This document shows, in pieces, positions 47,530 to 58,734 of a DNA stretch of 64,000 nucleotides; position 1 is the first letter of the stretch; each line of letters begins with the position of its first letter. Source of the stretch: Citrus sinensis (lineage: Eukaryota; Streptophyta; Magnoliopsida; Sapindales; Rutaceae); contig NC_068558.1 in the NCBI RefSeq assembly GCF_022201045.2, positions 40,753,501 to 40,817,500 on the forward strand. The letters run 5' to 3'. Made by a program: the position numbers and the translations under genes. The notes under the pieces are model-generated. The model worked only from the letters and a program-made list of their open reading frames with translations. It made no database searches and was not told the origin of the DNA.

Positions 47530-50500
47530 CTAAGCACCTTTGTTGCTACTCCATGGCTTGATTACCGCAACAACTATGATTGCAACAATGATGAGAAGGA
47601 TGATGATGGCAATGCACATCCATTTCCTGGAGTTCTTCTGTAGCTTTTTCGCCTTTTGGAGGGCAGTATTGCCTGACTGCACGTGATCTACAGCACTTGA
47701 CACCTGAAAAAGAGCATAAACGGGCATGTCAGCGTTAACCAACGCCATTAATTCTACTTGATAAAAACATAAACAGGAATGTTAAAGGATATAACCCTTT
47801 TCAATATAAAAATTTATATGCATGCAGAGAATTTATACTAAGAAGAGAAGATGAGAATGAGTTTAATTTACCTGAGATTCTATATTGTCCAGCATGTCTC
47901 CCTGTGCATCTACCAACACCGCCATATCCAGAAAGATCTGCATAAGACAAGTGATTAACAAATGGAATAAAATATATGACCTCCTTTGACCATTATACTA
48001 GCCTCTCCAACTTATATGACCCTTTCAGAAGCATACTGATCCTATACCAACAAGCAGGCATTGGCTTATTGAAACTCCTTTTGATTTTCAAATCATCCTA
48101 TTGACCTCTATTTCCACCCATTGGGCTAAAGGATATTGTCTCACTGAAAGTAACTTATAGAACCCCAGCTTAAGGATAATTTTACTTTGCTCATGGCTTG
48201 CCTCTTTATAAGCCATTATCATGAAATAGATCCAGCAGCACTAGTAGATATTGTAAATGAGAAATACTACTCTTTCATAATTCATATTCCACTAATTTGG
48301 GCTGCTATATCATTTGCTACATTCTGTCATCCATATATATAGCAATGTCATGTCACTTTGGATAAACTTTATTTTATAAACTTGAGAAGCATAGTACTAG
48401 TCTTCATTAATATCAAATTTGAGAATGATACTCAATTTAAAGAGTATAGCAGGGTTGCCCATTTAAGCCATTAAAATTGAAGAGAAGATTGGGAAGTTTC
48501 GGACGAGCATAACAGCAACAAATGTTCAATTTAATAATTTGATTGACGAAATTCACTCTAATAAACCAGTGAACTACCTGTTGTAACTCAAGAAGCTTCC
48601 TTTCCAAATCTCTAACGGCATCATGGCGTTCTTGAATTTCAGCCAGAGTGTCCATTATCTGCAAACACAACATATATCACTTAAGATTTTTGACGACTAA
48701 TTTTGCAGATCAATCTTTCAGTAACTTACTGCCTACTGCCTTAATTATACTTAAAATATACAATCCCTTAAGACCTCGCCCCCAAACCTAGTCCCTATTT
48801 CCTTCTCCCAAAAATGAAAAACAAATCAAAATTACAATATTCAATGAGATTAAGTCCTAGTAGCAGCTAAATTGAGGTGCGAATATGGCATAAATTGTTC
48901 AATACACCAGGAAAGAGAGATCCTCCAGTAGAGAGAGGAAATTACAACTTCAGATAGGAATAAAGGAAGAAAGAGAGACAAACCTGGCCTCGACCTTGTT
49001 CTTGGATTGCTTTCTGGAATATCTGTTCACTGTCCCCGGTCTCAATCAATTGGTCAATTGTCTGTACAGCATTGAATAGCAAGAATGAGCACAAGAATGC
49101 AGATAAGCTTGGAATTTCATAGAGAAATGAATTATACCTCTTCATCAGCCCTTTTGCCGGTTACTAAGATCATTGCAACCAGTTAAAACTAAAATTAGCT
49201 CCATTTCACAGAAAGTTTCAAACAACTTATGCAAACTGGCTGCCACGGATAAGTAGCAGGTGAAGTATTCAAACCTGTATAAACTCGCCTCTCCACCACC
49301 TCTCGATACTCTTGATGGATGTTTTCCCTTAGAACCTGCAAAAAGTTTTGGAAACCTTAAAATCAAGATACAAGAAACCAGAAAAAAGTACATCCCAAAC
49401 AATTTATTAGAGATAAAGGAGTATTTGTCAAATACATTTATATCCAAGCTACCTGAAATTCACCCATTTTGTCTTTGAACTTCTTTTTCAAGCCACTGTC
49501 GTAAAGTATAACAGCTAAATAAGTCAGTTATCGATTCATCTCATGATAACACAGTTCATATGGTAATGAGAACTGAGTGAAAGAAAGGGAAATTGGAAGT
49601 GTAAATTACAGAGTTGTTGCTGTTCTTGATCGATCTACTCCTGTTCCTTTTCCACAGCCAGGCTTCTGCCTACTTGTTAAATTCTAGACCATATAAAGGA
49701 GGATACATGAGAAATCTATGGACTTGAATCACTAGAACAAAAGCAGCAAAGCATTCTTTCCTTAAGCCAATATCTAGAAAAGCATTCTTACCTCTCTATC
49801 CAGTTCTTCAATCTTCGACTTTATGAAACGAGAAATTTTCCCAACTTCATCAACATCTTTCTCCATTCGCTTCTTGATTGCTAACAATAATAAAAAATTC
49901 TATCATAAATATAAATCAAATGTATGAAAGGCATTTAAAAAAAAATGTGTGTGTGTATATATAGATATAGGCAAATCCTTATTACATTTATAAACAGTAC
50001 GATAACATAATTTCTGGGACTTTCACCTACAAGGGAGCAGGCTATTCCAGTTTCATGGACAAGGAAGAAAGTTTCTGTAATTCACCAATCCACTTAAACA
50101 GGCAAATATGCAGAACGTTAAACATATATCTCTACATATGTCGCTAAATGTCAGATATATATCTCTACATATACCAATAAATGTCATTAATGGCTTGCAG
50201 AAACCAGTAAACAGCTTGCAGCTCAAAGATTGAATCATTAAATACAGTTCAGGCCTTCCTCATCAGAAGCCTCTGTCTGCTAATAATTTGCATCCAACCA
50301 AGTCCAACAGGTTTGATATATTTAGTAACTTAATTTTAATATTTTTATTGAATGCTCTAACCACAAGACAATAAAACCTGGGACTAGTCATGAACATGTA
50401 ACGCAATTTATAGTCTATGTGGTGAGAGTTATTATGTACAACATAATGCTCCAGCTTTCTCGTGAGTAATTTTGTTCCTTTTTGCTGAAGCACAGTTATA

Positions 50501-52626
50501 ATCCTTAACTTACAAAAGAAAGGGGGAAAAAAAAGGAAGAAATAAAAGAATATCTTTGCCGGAAACATGCATGCTTGAAGCAATATTATGAAAACTGCAC
50601 AAGGTTACTGAATACCTTTCATGGCAGGAGCCTTGGTTACAGACTTTGACTCCTCATGTGCACCCTGCATTCCAGGTTCGCAGAAAAGATAATAGAGCAT
50701 ATCTTACTACAAAATATCTCATTAAAGAGAATTTTCAAGATTTGGCACTTTTTTGCTTACAATATGTACAAGTTTAGCCCATATTTTTTAGACATCCATT
50801 ATTTCCTCTCCCAGAAAACATGGTTCAAGTGCAATGCAGATTCTTTTGACGTACTCTTAACCATGGAAAACTAACTTAGTTTCTACATTAGGAATTTAGT
50901 TTCTCCATTAGGAATTTCTTTAATGCCTCTGCTGTCAATGTTGTTTTGTAATTAAACATTAATCACTGATCCAGAAAACCACTCATTATTCCTTCCAGCA
51001 CCCCGGTAATCATATAACTTCCAAAATGAATGTTTCTCAACACCTTCTAACATTGGACAACTACACAGTTAAATGTGCTAGCAATCTGCCAAAATAGGAG
51101 ATTTCATACCTGTAGCTTTTTGAGTAGTTTCTCCAACTTCTCATATTCTTTGTCAATATCTTGAACCTGCCAAATAAACAAAATATGGATATGGCATGAC
51201 ATTATATACTTCATATTTGTAAGCCATAAATTTTATTAAAGCCCATACAGCAGACAGCAGACAATTATAAGTTGAACAAAAAATAAGGAAACGCAGCAAA
51301 GAGAAACAGAAGGTAACTATATTAATCATTCCTTTAGTCTGGCATATAAAGAACAACAATAGCAGTAAGAAGTCCAACAGCACCTTTTTAAAGAAATTTT
51401 CCAAGCCAAGTTCTCCAGAATTCATTTGCGCTCCTAACTCAATATCTCCACCTCTGGAGCTTTGATCCCGAGGGAGCTCAAAAGAACCCTGCAAGACTCA
51501 CGAAGTTAGTAAATATTAAGACTCTGGCCAACCAAACCTTAGATTGTAATTATAACAGCACCCACTCATCTATGAAGCAATATAGTCAGTAGCAATCAAT
51601 TTTTAGGCAATAGCAGAATAAAGTACAAGGCTTAGAACAAATAATTTATTGCTTTGCTCCTCGCATGTTCAGTTGCATTCATGATCATTCCAGAGATTTA
51701 GCCAGCCTATGTATGAATTGGAAAGAACCCAATTTTCCAAAACACACTACATAAGCTTGACTGAAAATGAGCACTAGGAACAAAAATCAATGTAATTATG
51801 TGATCAGTAAATAAAGTTAGGATTGGGATAATGCTAGAGATTGAGTTTACCAACTCTCCTATTTTAGAGTTGCCGGAGCTGATTTTCACTTGATAATTTT
51901 AAAAAATTATCAAATTAGTCCTTCTCATATAGACGGACATTTGAATTTAACCATGTTTAATATGACCAAGAAAACAAAACTATCAGAATTTCACTAACAA
52001 AATTGGGTTTTCACACCATCCTTCTGCAAACGACAGAGCAAGGATCCACACAAATCAATATTAGAAATGTTCAACTCTGTGAGCAAACACATCATCTCTT
52101 AGCTCAACAAAATACAATATTACATTCTTAAGTATTTCAAAGTCCATGCTTATCAGTTAATCCCCAAGAACTTTACCTACCATATTAATCAACTCAATCC
52201 AATGCTTAACCAATCATTTGAATCCATTAATTCCAAAATGTATTATCATTATGAGAGTTCAATCCTTGAATATGAGACCAACAACATAATAATACATACC
52301 ATTAGTTTCCTTTAAAATTTTAGATTTTTACTTCAGTTATTATATTGGTTTTTCAATTCCGAACAACAAATCAATCGTTCAAATCTTCAATTCACATTGA
52401 TAGCAAAAAAACAGAAAATTTCAAATTCCCATTTATACAACTCAATTAAATTAATAAACCTATCATAATCAAGCTCAGATCAAGACAAAACAAACATAAC
52501 AATGACATTACGAAAAAAAAAAAAAAACAAGTCAACATCCCTACAAATAAACTAAACAAAATGAAATAAAAATAAATAATAAAAAGAAAAGTGAGCTGAA
52601 AATGTTACCCCTAATAGGTCGTTCAT
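47530..52626 (-). CDS. SYP132: Syntaxin SYP132, plasma-membrane Qa-SNARE
   Basis: Qa-SNARE of 306 residues that drives vesicle fusion at the plasma membrane and cell plate. Thirteen exons in frame (minus strand, 5' to 3'): 52626-52609, 51488-51384, 51166-51110, 50664-50616, 49880-49792, 49683-49610, 49495-49453, 49335-49275, 49163-49138, 49061-48984, 48658-48578, 47937-47872, 47703-47530. The first exon encodes only MNDLLG and is followed by a 1.1-kb intron. The N-terminal Habc region is followed by the linker with RQKPGCGKG. The SNARE helix [20 protein letters not shown] continues to a central zero-layer Gln at about residue 239 (VDAQG). A C-terminal membrane anchor follows (about residues 277-298, [10 protein letters not shown] then valine/isoleucine-rich). 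Length and sequence agree closely with Arabidopsis SYP132. In plants it functions in secretion, defence and root-nodule symbiosis; the general role is well supported here. Confidence 0.96.
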
Positions 52627-53844
52627 TGTCGAGAAGCTTGACGAAGAACCTCTAGAGAAGCTTTATGCGATGAATGACCAAACGAAATATATTAGCTTAC
52701 AATGAGATGAGATCTAAAATTAAAATTTGTAACAGTGTTGCTGCTTTTTTTCAAATTCAAAATTGTTATTACCATTAGATATTAAGACCTGGTTAATAAT
52801 AATTTAAAAACCAGGTCTTTTTTAGGGTTCCTTTCGAGAGAGAAAAGGAAATGAAGAATGAAAAAGTTACGTGATTTTCGTGTCGAAGCTTGAAACAAAA
52901 AGAGAGAGAGAGAGACAGAGATCGTTGATGGTGGAGCGTGCGGAGGCTTTTTTGAAAATAAATTATCTACGACGCGTTTTAGAATTTGGTCGAATCTACA
53001 CTGTCAGTTATGTGGGTCCCGTAAATTAACGGTCCTAAATTCTTGTAATGACAGGAAAATAATGGGCACGTTGTATGAGAAGACTGTTCTGGTACTAATT
53101 ATCTTGAAATGGAAATTAGTTATTTTCGAGACTATTTTAGCCCTGCGGTTTGATTATTTTTAACAAGTGTGATTGTCTGTTGGTGAGGATATTTGTGTCA
53201 TTAAGGTTTTGGGAGTGAGGCTGGATCTGATAAGTGGAGGTTGAGTGGGGATTATTTCCTGGACAAAGCATGTCTGGTCCGAGTTGGATGCATGATGAGT
53301 TGATGACTTTCATCCGCTTGTAATAATGTTTTTATTTTTCATTAAAATAATTAGCCGCTTTATCGCGCTTTTTTTAAAAAAAATTAGCCTCATGTGGGCC
53401 CCACTTCCAACTAAGTTGAACTGGCACTCACAAGACACAGCGGTTCAGCTTCGCAGTTGCCACCGTGGAAATAGACACACGGTATCTGATTAAATAATAA
53501 CAATTAGATCCTTGATTTCTAAGTTTTCTTAACTGAGGATATATATTTTCTATTTTTAAATAAATAGGTCCCTATGGTTAAGAGAAGCCACCTCCCGTAC
53601 CCGCCTACCCGGAAGCCACGGTTGGAGTACTCTTATTGACTTTTGACGTTTCAAAGCTAGAGTATGCACTTGATTTTATAGGACTTTGAAATTATAGTTG
53701 AGCTCTCGTTAGATTTATGATTTAACAGATTGTAATATAATTTATTTAAACATAATAATGTTAAAAGACATTTTAATAAAAATTAAGACACATTTAATAT
53801 AAACAGAAAATAGTCAATGTATTTCATGGTTATAATATTTTTCA
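52627..53844. other. SYP132 promoter region and spacer
   Basis: A GA-rich patch at 52901-52920 becomes a CT-rich leader element on the transcribed minus strand, a common plant core-promoter feature. The rest is AT-rich spacer up to the Mutator-like element. No gene recognised. Confidence 0.4.
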
Positions 53845-54045
53845 TTTTAGTATGGTAAAATGACAAACATACCCCCAACGTTTAAATAAAGAGACAAAAA
53901 CTCCCTTAATATTTTAAAAAAAATATTTACACCCCAATTTATTATAATTTTACTATTATACCCTTCTAGCATATAAAAAAATTATTAGATTATCCAATTT
54001 ATCTATATATTGTTAATAAAATTATAAATACACAAATTGGATATT

Positions 54046-54435
54046 ATTAAAAAAATTATAAATATACCCTCATTGTCCAATTCCTCTATTTAAATTTTTA
54101 TCAATAACCAATTTTCAAAAAAGACATCTATACACCTAAAAAAATTGTAAATAAATTATAATTTTTAAAAAAATAAAATTAGTTATTAATAACTAATTTT
54201 ATTTAAACTTTAAACTTTTATATTTAACAATTCTCCACATGTCAATCATTTAAACTTGTACATTTATAACTAATTTTCTATGTTATTTGTTATGGTATTA
54301 ATAACCAATTTTATTTTTAAAATTATAATTTATTAACAATTTTTTTAAGTGTAGATGTCTTTTTTGAAAATTGGTTATTAATAAAAATTTAAATAGAGGA
54401 GTGAGGCAATGAAGGTATATTTATAATTTTATTAA
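54046..54435. repeat. Internal hairpin of the Mutator-like element
   Basis: Two arms of roughly 130-150 bases face each other. The left has ATATACCCTCATTGTCCAAT and CAATAACCAATTTTCAAAAA; the right, in reverse, has ATATACCTTCATTGCCTCAC and TAATAACCAATTTTCAAAAA. They enclose about 90 bases. It lies only in the left half of the larger element, so it is probably an independent fold-back insertion. Confidence 0.8.
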
Positions 54436-54689
54436 CAATAGGAAAATGTTGTTTGCCCCGGGTCAAACCTCGAAACTGCGTCAAATGACGCCGTTTCGTC
54501 CATTGTTTTTTTTTTTGTTTTGATTCATTTTGAAACGACACCATTTCTGTTTCTATTTTTTTTTTCTTTGTTATGATTTCTTCTTTCTCTTCGTTCAAGC
54601 CAACTGCAGATCCCTTGCTTCTTCCTCTTCGTTCTCTTAATGACAATGTTTCTGCTTCGTTCTCTCTTCGTTCTCGTAATCTCAACCGT

Positions 54690-54906
54690 GCCTTGAATGT
54701 GAAGTCAATCAGGAGACCAAAGAAAAGTAGGTGGTAGGAAATCAGTGGGTTCTGAAGATCTTGATGATATAGGCTTCCATATCTCTACTTCTGCAAAGTA
54801 TCTCCTCATTTCAGCATTCCTTACTTCAAGAAACCTTGCCACTTTGGATGCTTCACTTTTTTATTCAACTGGGATTTCTGATAGTCACAAACGAAAAAGG
54901 AAGTGA
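54690..54906 (+). pseudogene. Captured fragment resembling origin recognition complex subunit 5 (ORC5)
   Basis: Read in the plus direction, this stretch encodes GFHISTSAKYLLISAFLTSR directly followed by NLATLDASLFYSTGISDSHK and RKRK. That is very close to the conserved AKYLLISAFLASRNPATLDA region I recall from plant ORC5. Just before it, in a shifted frame, ECEVNQETKEK matches the ORC5 segment upstream; one frameshift and a stop lie between (near 54730). The coding frame reaches a stop at 54904-54906, but GTGAGT at 54903 looks like the original exon's splice donor, suggesting genomic (not cDNA) capture. It sits inside the inverted ends of a Mutator-like element and cannot encode a working ORC5 protein. 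Confidence 0.75.
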
Positions 54907-55367
54907 GTGCTGTGACAATCTGTTCCAAATCTATGTCATAATAGCTCTACAATCAAGTTGTGATGCTACTTATTCATGTGTTAGGATGTTCTTCACAAAT
55001 TTATCAAGCCGTGGAAAGGGCACCCGAGCTCTGTGGAAGCTTTTGATCGATAAAGGAAATGGTTTTTGCTTTGCCATTTAATTTAAGCCCTAAACGTCGT
55101 CGTTTCATGGAAAATAAAAACAAAAAAAAAGATGGACGAAACGGTGTCGTTTGACGTAGTTTCGGGGTTTGACTCGGGACAAACATCAGCACTCTTAATA
55201 ATATATAGACAAATTGGATAATCTAATAATTTTTTTTATATGCTAGAAGGGTATAATGGTAAAATTATAATAAATTGTGGTGTGAATGTCTTTTTTAAAA
55301 CATTAGGGGAGTTTTTATCCTTTTACCTAAATATTGGGGGTGTGTTTGTCCTTTTCCCTTTTAGTAT

Positions 55368-55820
55368 TATAAACTAACTAATAAGAAGATGAGGTGAGAC
55401 AAACAAACCACTTAATATTTTAAATTTTATATTATATATAACTAAATTTTTATTTGATAATAAAACTTATTTTCCATTTTTCTTACAACCACCGATGTTT
55501 CATGTAGAGTTATTGAGTTTACATCATGGATTTAGATTTGTAATAACGAATTTACATTTTACTCAGTTTGTAAAATTCGTTAATTTACTCGTAATCAAAG
55601 GATCCTATTAAAAAAAAATTATAAACCACCTGTCTTAGCCGCTGAATGCCACGTAGCATCGCCCACCGAATACTGAAAAACCTTAGGAACTAAGCAGAAG
55701 GTGCTGGTGGGGGGTTCATCTCATCTCACCCGCAGTGCACGTCAACCATCACTGTTTGACCATCCAACCGACGCCATGCAGTCTAAATTCTTTGCGTGTA
55801 TGTGACCGCCTTGACGGTCC
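55368..55820. other. Spacer before the Lys/Glu-rich gene
   Basis: AT-rich intergenic DNA, becoming GC-richer toward the next promoter from about 55625. No gene recognised. Confidence 0.4.
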
Positions 55821-55860
55821 CACGTGAGTGACACGACCGAAGCCCAGACAGATATAAATA
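55821..55860 (+). promoter_or_regulatory. Core promoter with G-box and TATA box
   Basis: A G-box CACGTG at 55821-55826, followed by ACACG, is ABRE/bZIP-type. It lies 27 bases upstream of TATAAATA at 55853-55860. The predicted start of transcription is near 55885. The order and spacing fit a promoter for the downstream Lys/Glu-rich gene, possibly responsive to stress or abscisic acid; the response itself is only inferred. Confidence 0.55.
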
Positions 55861-55884
55861 TTAAACAAATACATGCAGTGCTTC

Positions 55885-57589
55885 CAGAGCTATCTTTAAT
55901 GTCAACTTCGGTTCCGGGGATCTCGTCTTCAAAAGCAAACCACTAAAGACTAAACTAAGGTACAAACAAGCTCTTTTGGATTTTCTTTCCATTATCGTTA
56001 TCGTGTTTGTTACTCTTTTGATTCAAATGGGTTGGTTCTGTTTTTTGATTTTGCGAGGTTTATGGTCTGATTTTCTTTTGTTAGTGAATCCGCCCTGGGT
56101 TTCTAGCTAGCTAGTTTGAGAATTGACTGTTAGATTAATCTGCTAGATAGAAATTACGACTGTTCTTATTGATATTTGAAAGCTTTGATCATGGGATAGT
56201 AGTTGATTTGATAGTCGTTGACGTGAATGTTTTTGGTCTGTTAATGATCGGCTCTTGGATAATAGCTGTTGTCGTTGTTGTTGATAAGCACATGGGAAGG
56301 GGTATGATTTTATATGATGTTTTGAAGCTGCAATGTAATTTCCCGATTGTTATTATATTTACGCAAGGGACGTAGGGATGGCAATTGGCAGCGGAGGAGA
56401 GGGGACCGACATCCCGTATCTATCCCAATATTCTATATGTCTTGTTTCCATCAGAATTTCTTGAGAGAATCTCTGTCACCTCTTTAAATAATAACAGGAG
56501 ATCCCGATGATCCTTGATTTCTAAATAATTGATATATTTTTAGTTTTTAATTTTAATTTAATTATATTAAAATAAAAATAAATAAATAAAAGTAGATTAA
56601 GGCCGCTGCTGTCTACTGTCAAAAATTAGAAATTAGAAAGTAGGTTTTACGATTTTGCTTTAATTTTTGTTTTATTATATAAAAGTTTAAAATATTTAAT
56701 GACTATTATAATTTAAAAAATTTTGGGCCAACAAGATCCTGTTCGACTTTTTTAATGTTCTAAATAGATATTTAAGACTGTAACTAGTTGACTAGACCTA
56801 AAAGTTTAATAATATAAATATTTTGATATTTGTTATTTACATTAATATTTAATATTTTATAATTTAAATTTTATTATTTATTCACTAATAATTTTTAAAA
56901 TTAAAATTAAAAATTAAAATGGGAAAATAGAGAGGGGATGGGAAAATCGTCCATGTCCCTTCTCTGAATAAGAAATTGGATATAAAACATCCACATAATC
57001 TCTCCGAATGAGAAAAATTCCTGAGGGTCCCCGTTTTCATGGGGAATTTCTGCCGTCCCTAAAAGGACGTAGAGACCAGATTATTAGAGAGCGCTGACAG
57101 AAAACTGGGGTCGAACTGTTAACTGTTACTGATAATTGGATTGTTGAGACATGGAATGAAACTGCTGTTCTGTATTAAAATCTGTCAGAATGAACAATTG
57201 AGACATTTTATCTCATTTTTGGATGGTTTTACTTTACATATTTATATGGTAAATGGTGCACAGAGTTGTTGAGATCTCGGAATGTGGATGGAATGAGCAA
57301 TGCAACAATTTTTAATCTGCAGTAGCACTTGTTTGCGTCTGGTGTACTTTTATTATCTTCAAAAAGATGGAAGCACTTGTTTTTCTGCTCTGCTTCATAA
57401 TCATTCGACTGATTTGAAAGTAAAATAAAACAGGAATCACATTAATGTTTTTGCTGAATATATGAACTGATCTTTGGGGTGCAATACAACTATGCAAGAA
57501 GCAAGTGGTACATACCAATTACTGTGATATATTTGTTATTCAATTTGTTCTTTAAAAAAAATTCTACATGGTTTATATTTTTCTTTCAG
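55885..57589 (+). other. Probable 5'UTR exon and long leader intron
   Basis: A short untranslated exon (about 55885-55959) can end at the donor AAG/GTACAA. A good acceptor TTTCTTTCAG ends at 57589, giving an intron of about 1.6 kb before the second leader part and the ATG at 57700. This is inferred from splice-site quality only. The intron contains the hAT MITE at 56373-57061. Confidence 0.45.
56373..57061. mobile_element. hAT-type MITE (689 bp)
   Basis: Ends are TAGGGATGGCA on the left and, on the other strand, TAGGGACGGCA on the right. They are flanked by an 8-bp target duplication with one mismatch: AAGGGACG (56365-56372) and AAAGGACG (57062-57069). The interior lacks coding potential. 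Subterminal GC-rich blocks (GGGGACCGACATCCC, then GGGGTCCCCGTTTTC-like sequence near the other end) are imperfectly symmetrical. The termini match those of the outer element at 17271-22247. Confidence 0.82.
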
Positions 57590-57699
57590 TTGCCTCATTG
57601 GTTTTCTGCTTACTTGCCTGCAGCAACTTTTTCAGGTCATCTAAGCTTCAGAAAAAAGGATATAAATTGAAATTTCAAGTTTCAGTGTGAAATCCAAAG

Positions 57700-58734
57700 A
57701 TGGAAGGAAAATCTGCATCCATTTCTGGAGGTCAAGAAAAGGTCGTCAAGAAGGAAGAACTGAATCTCAAAGTCAAAACCAAGGATGTAGAATCAGATGC
57801 TGGGAAGGAGCAGAAGCCTGAGGTGGAACTTGAATTGAAGACCAAATCAGTGGAGAAAGAAAAGCAAAAACACAAGGAGGACAAACATGAAGAGAAGGAT
57901 GACAAGAAATCGAAGAAAAAGGAGAAAGAGAAGAAGGTTGATGATGAAGATGGAAAGAAGAAAGAGAAAAAGGACAAAGAAAAAGAGGAGAAGAAGAAGA
58001 ACAAAGATGAAGATTTAGATGAAGGAAAAAAGAAAGACAAGAAAGAGAATAAGAAAAAAGACAAGGACAAAGAAGAGAAGATAAAGAGCAGTGCCGAGAA
58101 GAAAGATAAGAAACACAAGGACAAAGCGGACGAGGACAGAGAATGTGATGGTGAAGATGACGAGCAAGAAGAGAAAAAGGAAAGGAAGAAGGATAAGGAG
58201 ATGAAAGAGAAGAAGAACAAAGATGAAGAGGGTGAGGAAGAGGAAGAAAAGAAGAAAAAAATTAAATATGAGGAGAAAGAAGAGAAGAAGATGAAAGGTA
58301 AGGAGAAGAAAGATAGCAAGAAGCAGGACGAAGAAGATGAAGAGGAGGAAGAAAAAAAGAAGAAAGAAAAGAAGCACAAATATGAATTAGTGACGGATAA
58401 AGACAGTGATGGGGAAAAGGGTGAGGTAGTAGTAACCACCAGGGAGATTCAAATAGAAGAAAGTGGGAAGGAATCACAAGGTGAAGGAGAAGACCAGCAG
58501 AAAGATGAAGGCAAAGAGAAGAAAAAAGAAAAGGACAAGAAGGACGGCAAGAAGAGAAAACTAGATGGAAAGGGTAAGAGCAAGGATATTGGCAAGCTAA
58601 AACAGAAGTTGGAGAATGTTAATGCCAAAATAGAGGCTCTCATCGAGAAAAAGGCAGATATTATGAGGCAAATTCAAGAAGCTGAACGCGAGAGCAGTGG
58701 CACAACAGAGAAGGAGACAGATAAAGCTAGCTGA
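57700..58734 (+). CDS. Lys/Glu-rich low-complexity protein, function unknown
   Basis: Single-exon frame of 344 residues, preceded by a promoter with G-box and TATA and followed by AATAAA at 58781, so it is a believable gene. Residues 15-300 are almost all Lys, Glu and Asp in short motifs such as KKKEKEKK and EEGEEEEEKKKK. This gives a highly charged, probably disordered or single-helix protein with many nuclear-localisation-like clusters. The last 45 residues differ: GKLKQKLENVNAKIEALIEK, then KADIMRQIQEAE, a heptad-like segment likely to form a coiled coil. I recognise no catalytic domain or named family. Database hits to such sequences (for example glutamic-acid-rich or DNA-ligase-like names) would reflect composition. 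The opposite strand has a long frame here only because of codon bias. Confidence 0.75.
   Translation: MEGKSASISGGQEKVVKKEELNLKVKTKDVESDAGKEQKPEVELELKTKSVEKEKQKHKEDKHEEKDDKKSKKKEKEKKVDDEDGKKKEKKDKEKEEKKKNKDEDLDEGKKKDKKENKKKDKDKEEKIKSSAEKKDKKHKDKADEDRECDGEDDEQEEKKERKKDKEMKEKKNKDEEGEEEEEKKKKIKYEEKEEKKMKGKEKKDSKKQDEEDEEEEEKKKKEKKHKYELVTDKDSDGEKGEVVVTTREIQIEESGKESQGEGEDQQKDEGKEKKKEKDKKDGKKRKLDGKGKSKDIGKLKQKLENVNAKIEALIEKKADIMRQIQEAERESSGTTEKETDKAS

Larger units (their letters stand above)
53854..55358. mobile_element. Mutator-like element with long inverted ends (Pack-MULE)
   Basis: A 1,505-base element flanked by a perfect 9-bp target duplication TTTTAGTAT (53845-53853 and 55359-55367). Its ends are inverted repeats of about 170-190 bases: the left starts GGTAAAATGACAAACATACC and the right, on the other strand, GGGAAAAGGACAAACACACC. 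Both then share GAGAAGGGTATAATAGT-like sequence and an ATCTAATAATTTTTTTATAT block. Such long ends and a 9-bp duplication are typical of Mutator-like elements. It has no transposase. Inside are a separate hairpin (54046-54435), a second inverted pair (54451-54548 with 55090-55184), and a fragment resembling the host gene ORC5. Confidence 0.88.

Noticed and set aside
54836-55081. Plus-strand frame inside the Mutator-like element
   Set aside because: It runs out of frame with the ORC5-like fragment and into unknown captured sequence; no independent support for a gene.
57732-58439. A 235-codon open frame on the minus strand, rich in Ser and Phe
   Set aside because: It is the complement of the Lys/Glu-rich gene: AAG/GAA-rich codons read backwards as CTT/TTC. 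Composition alone explains it.
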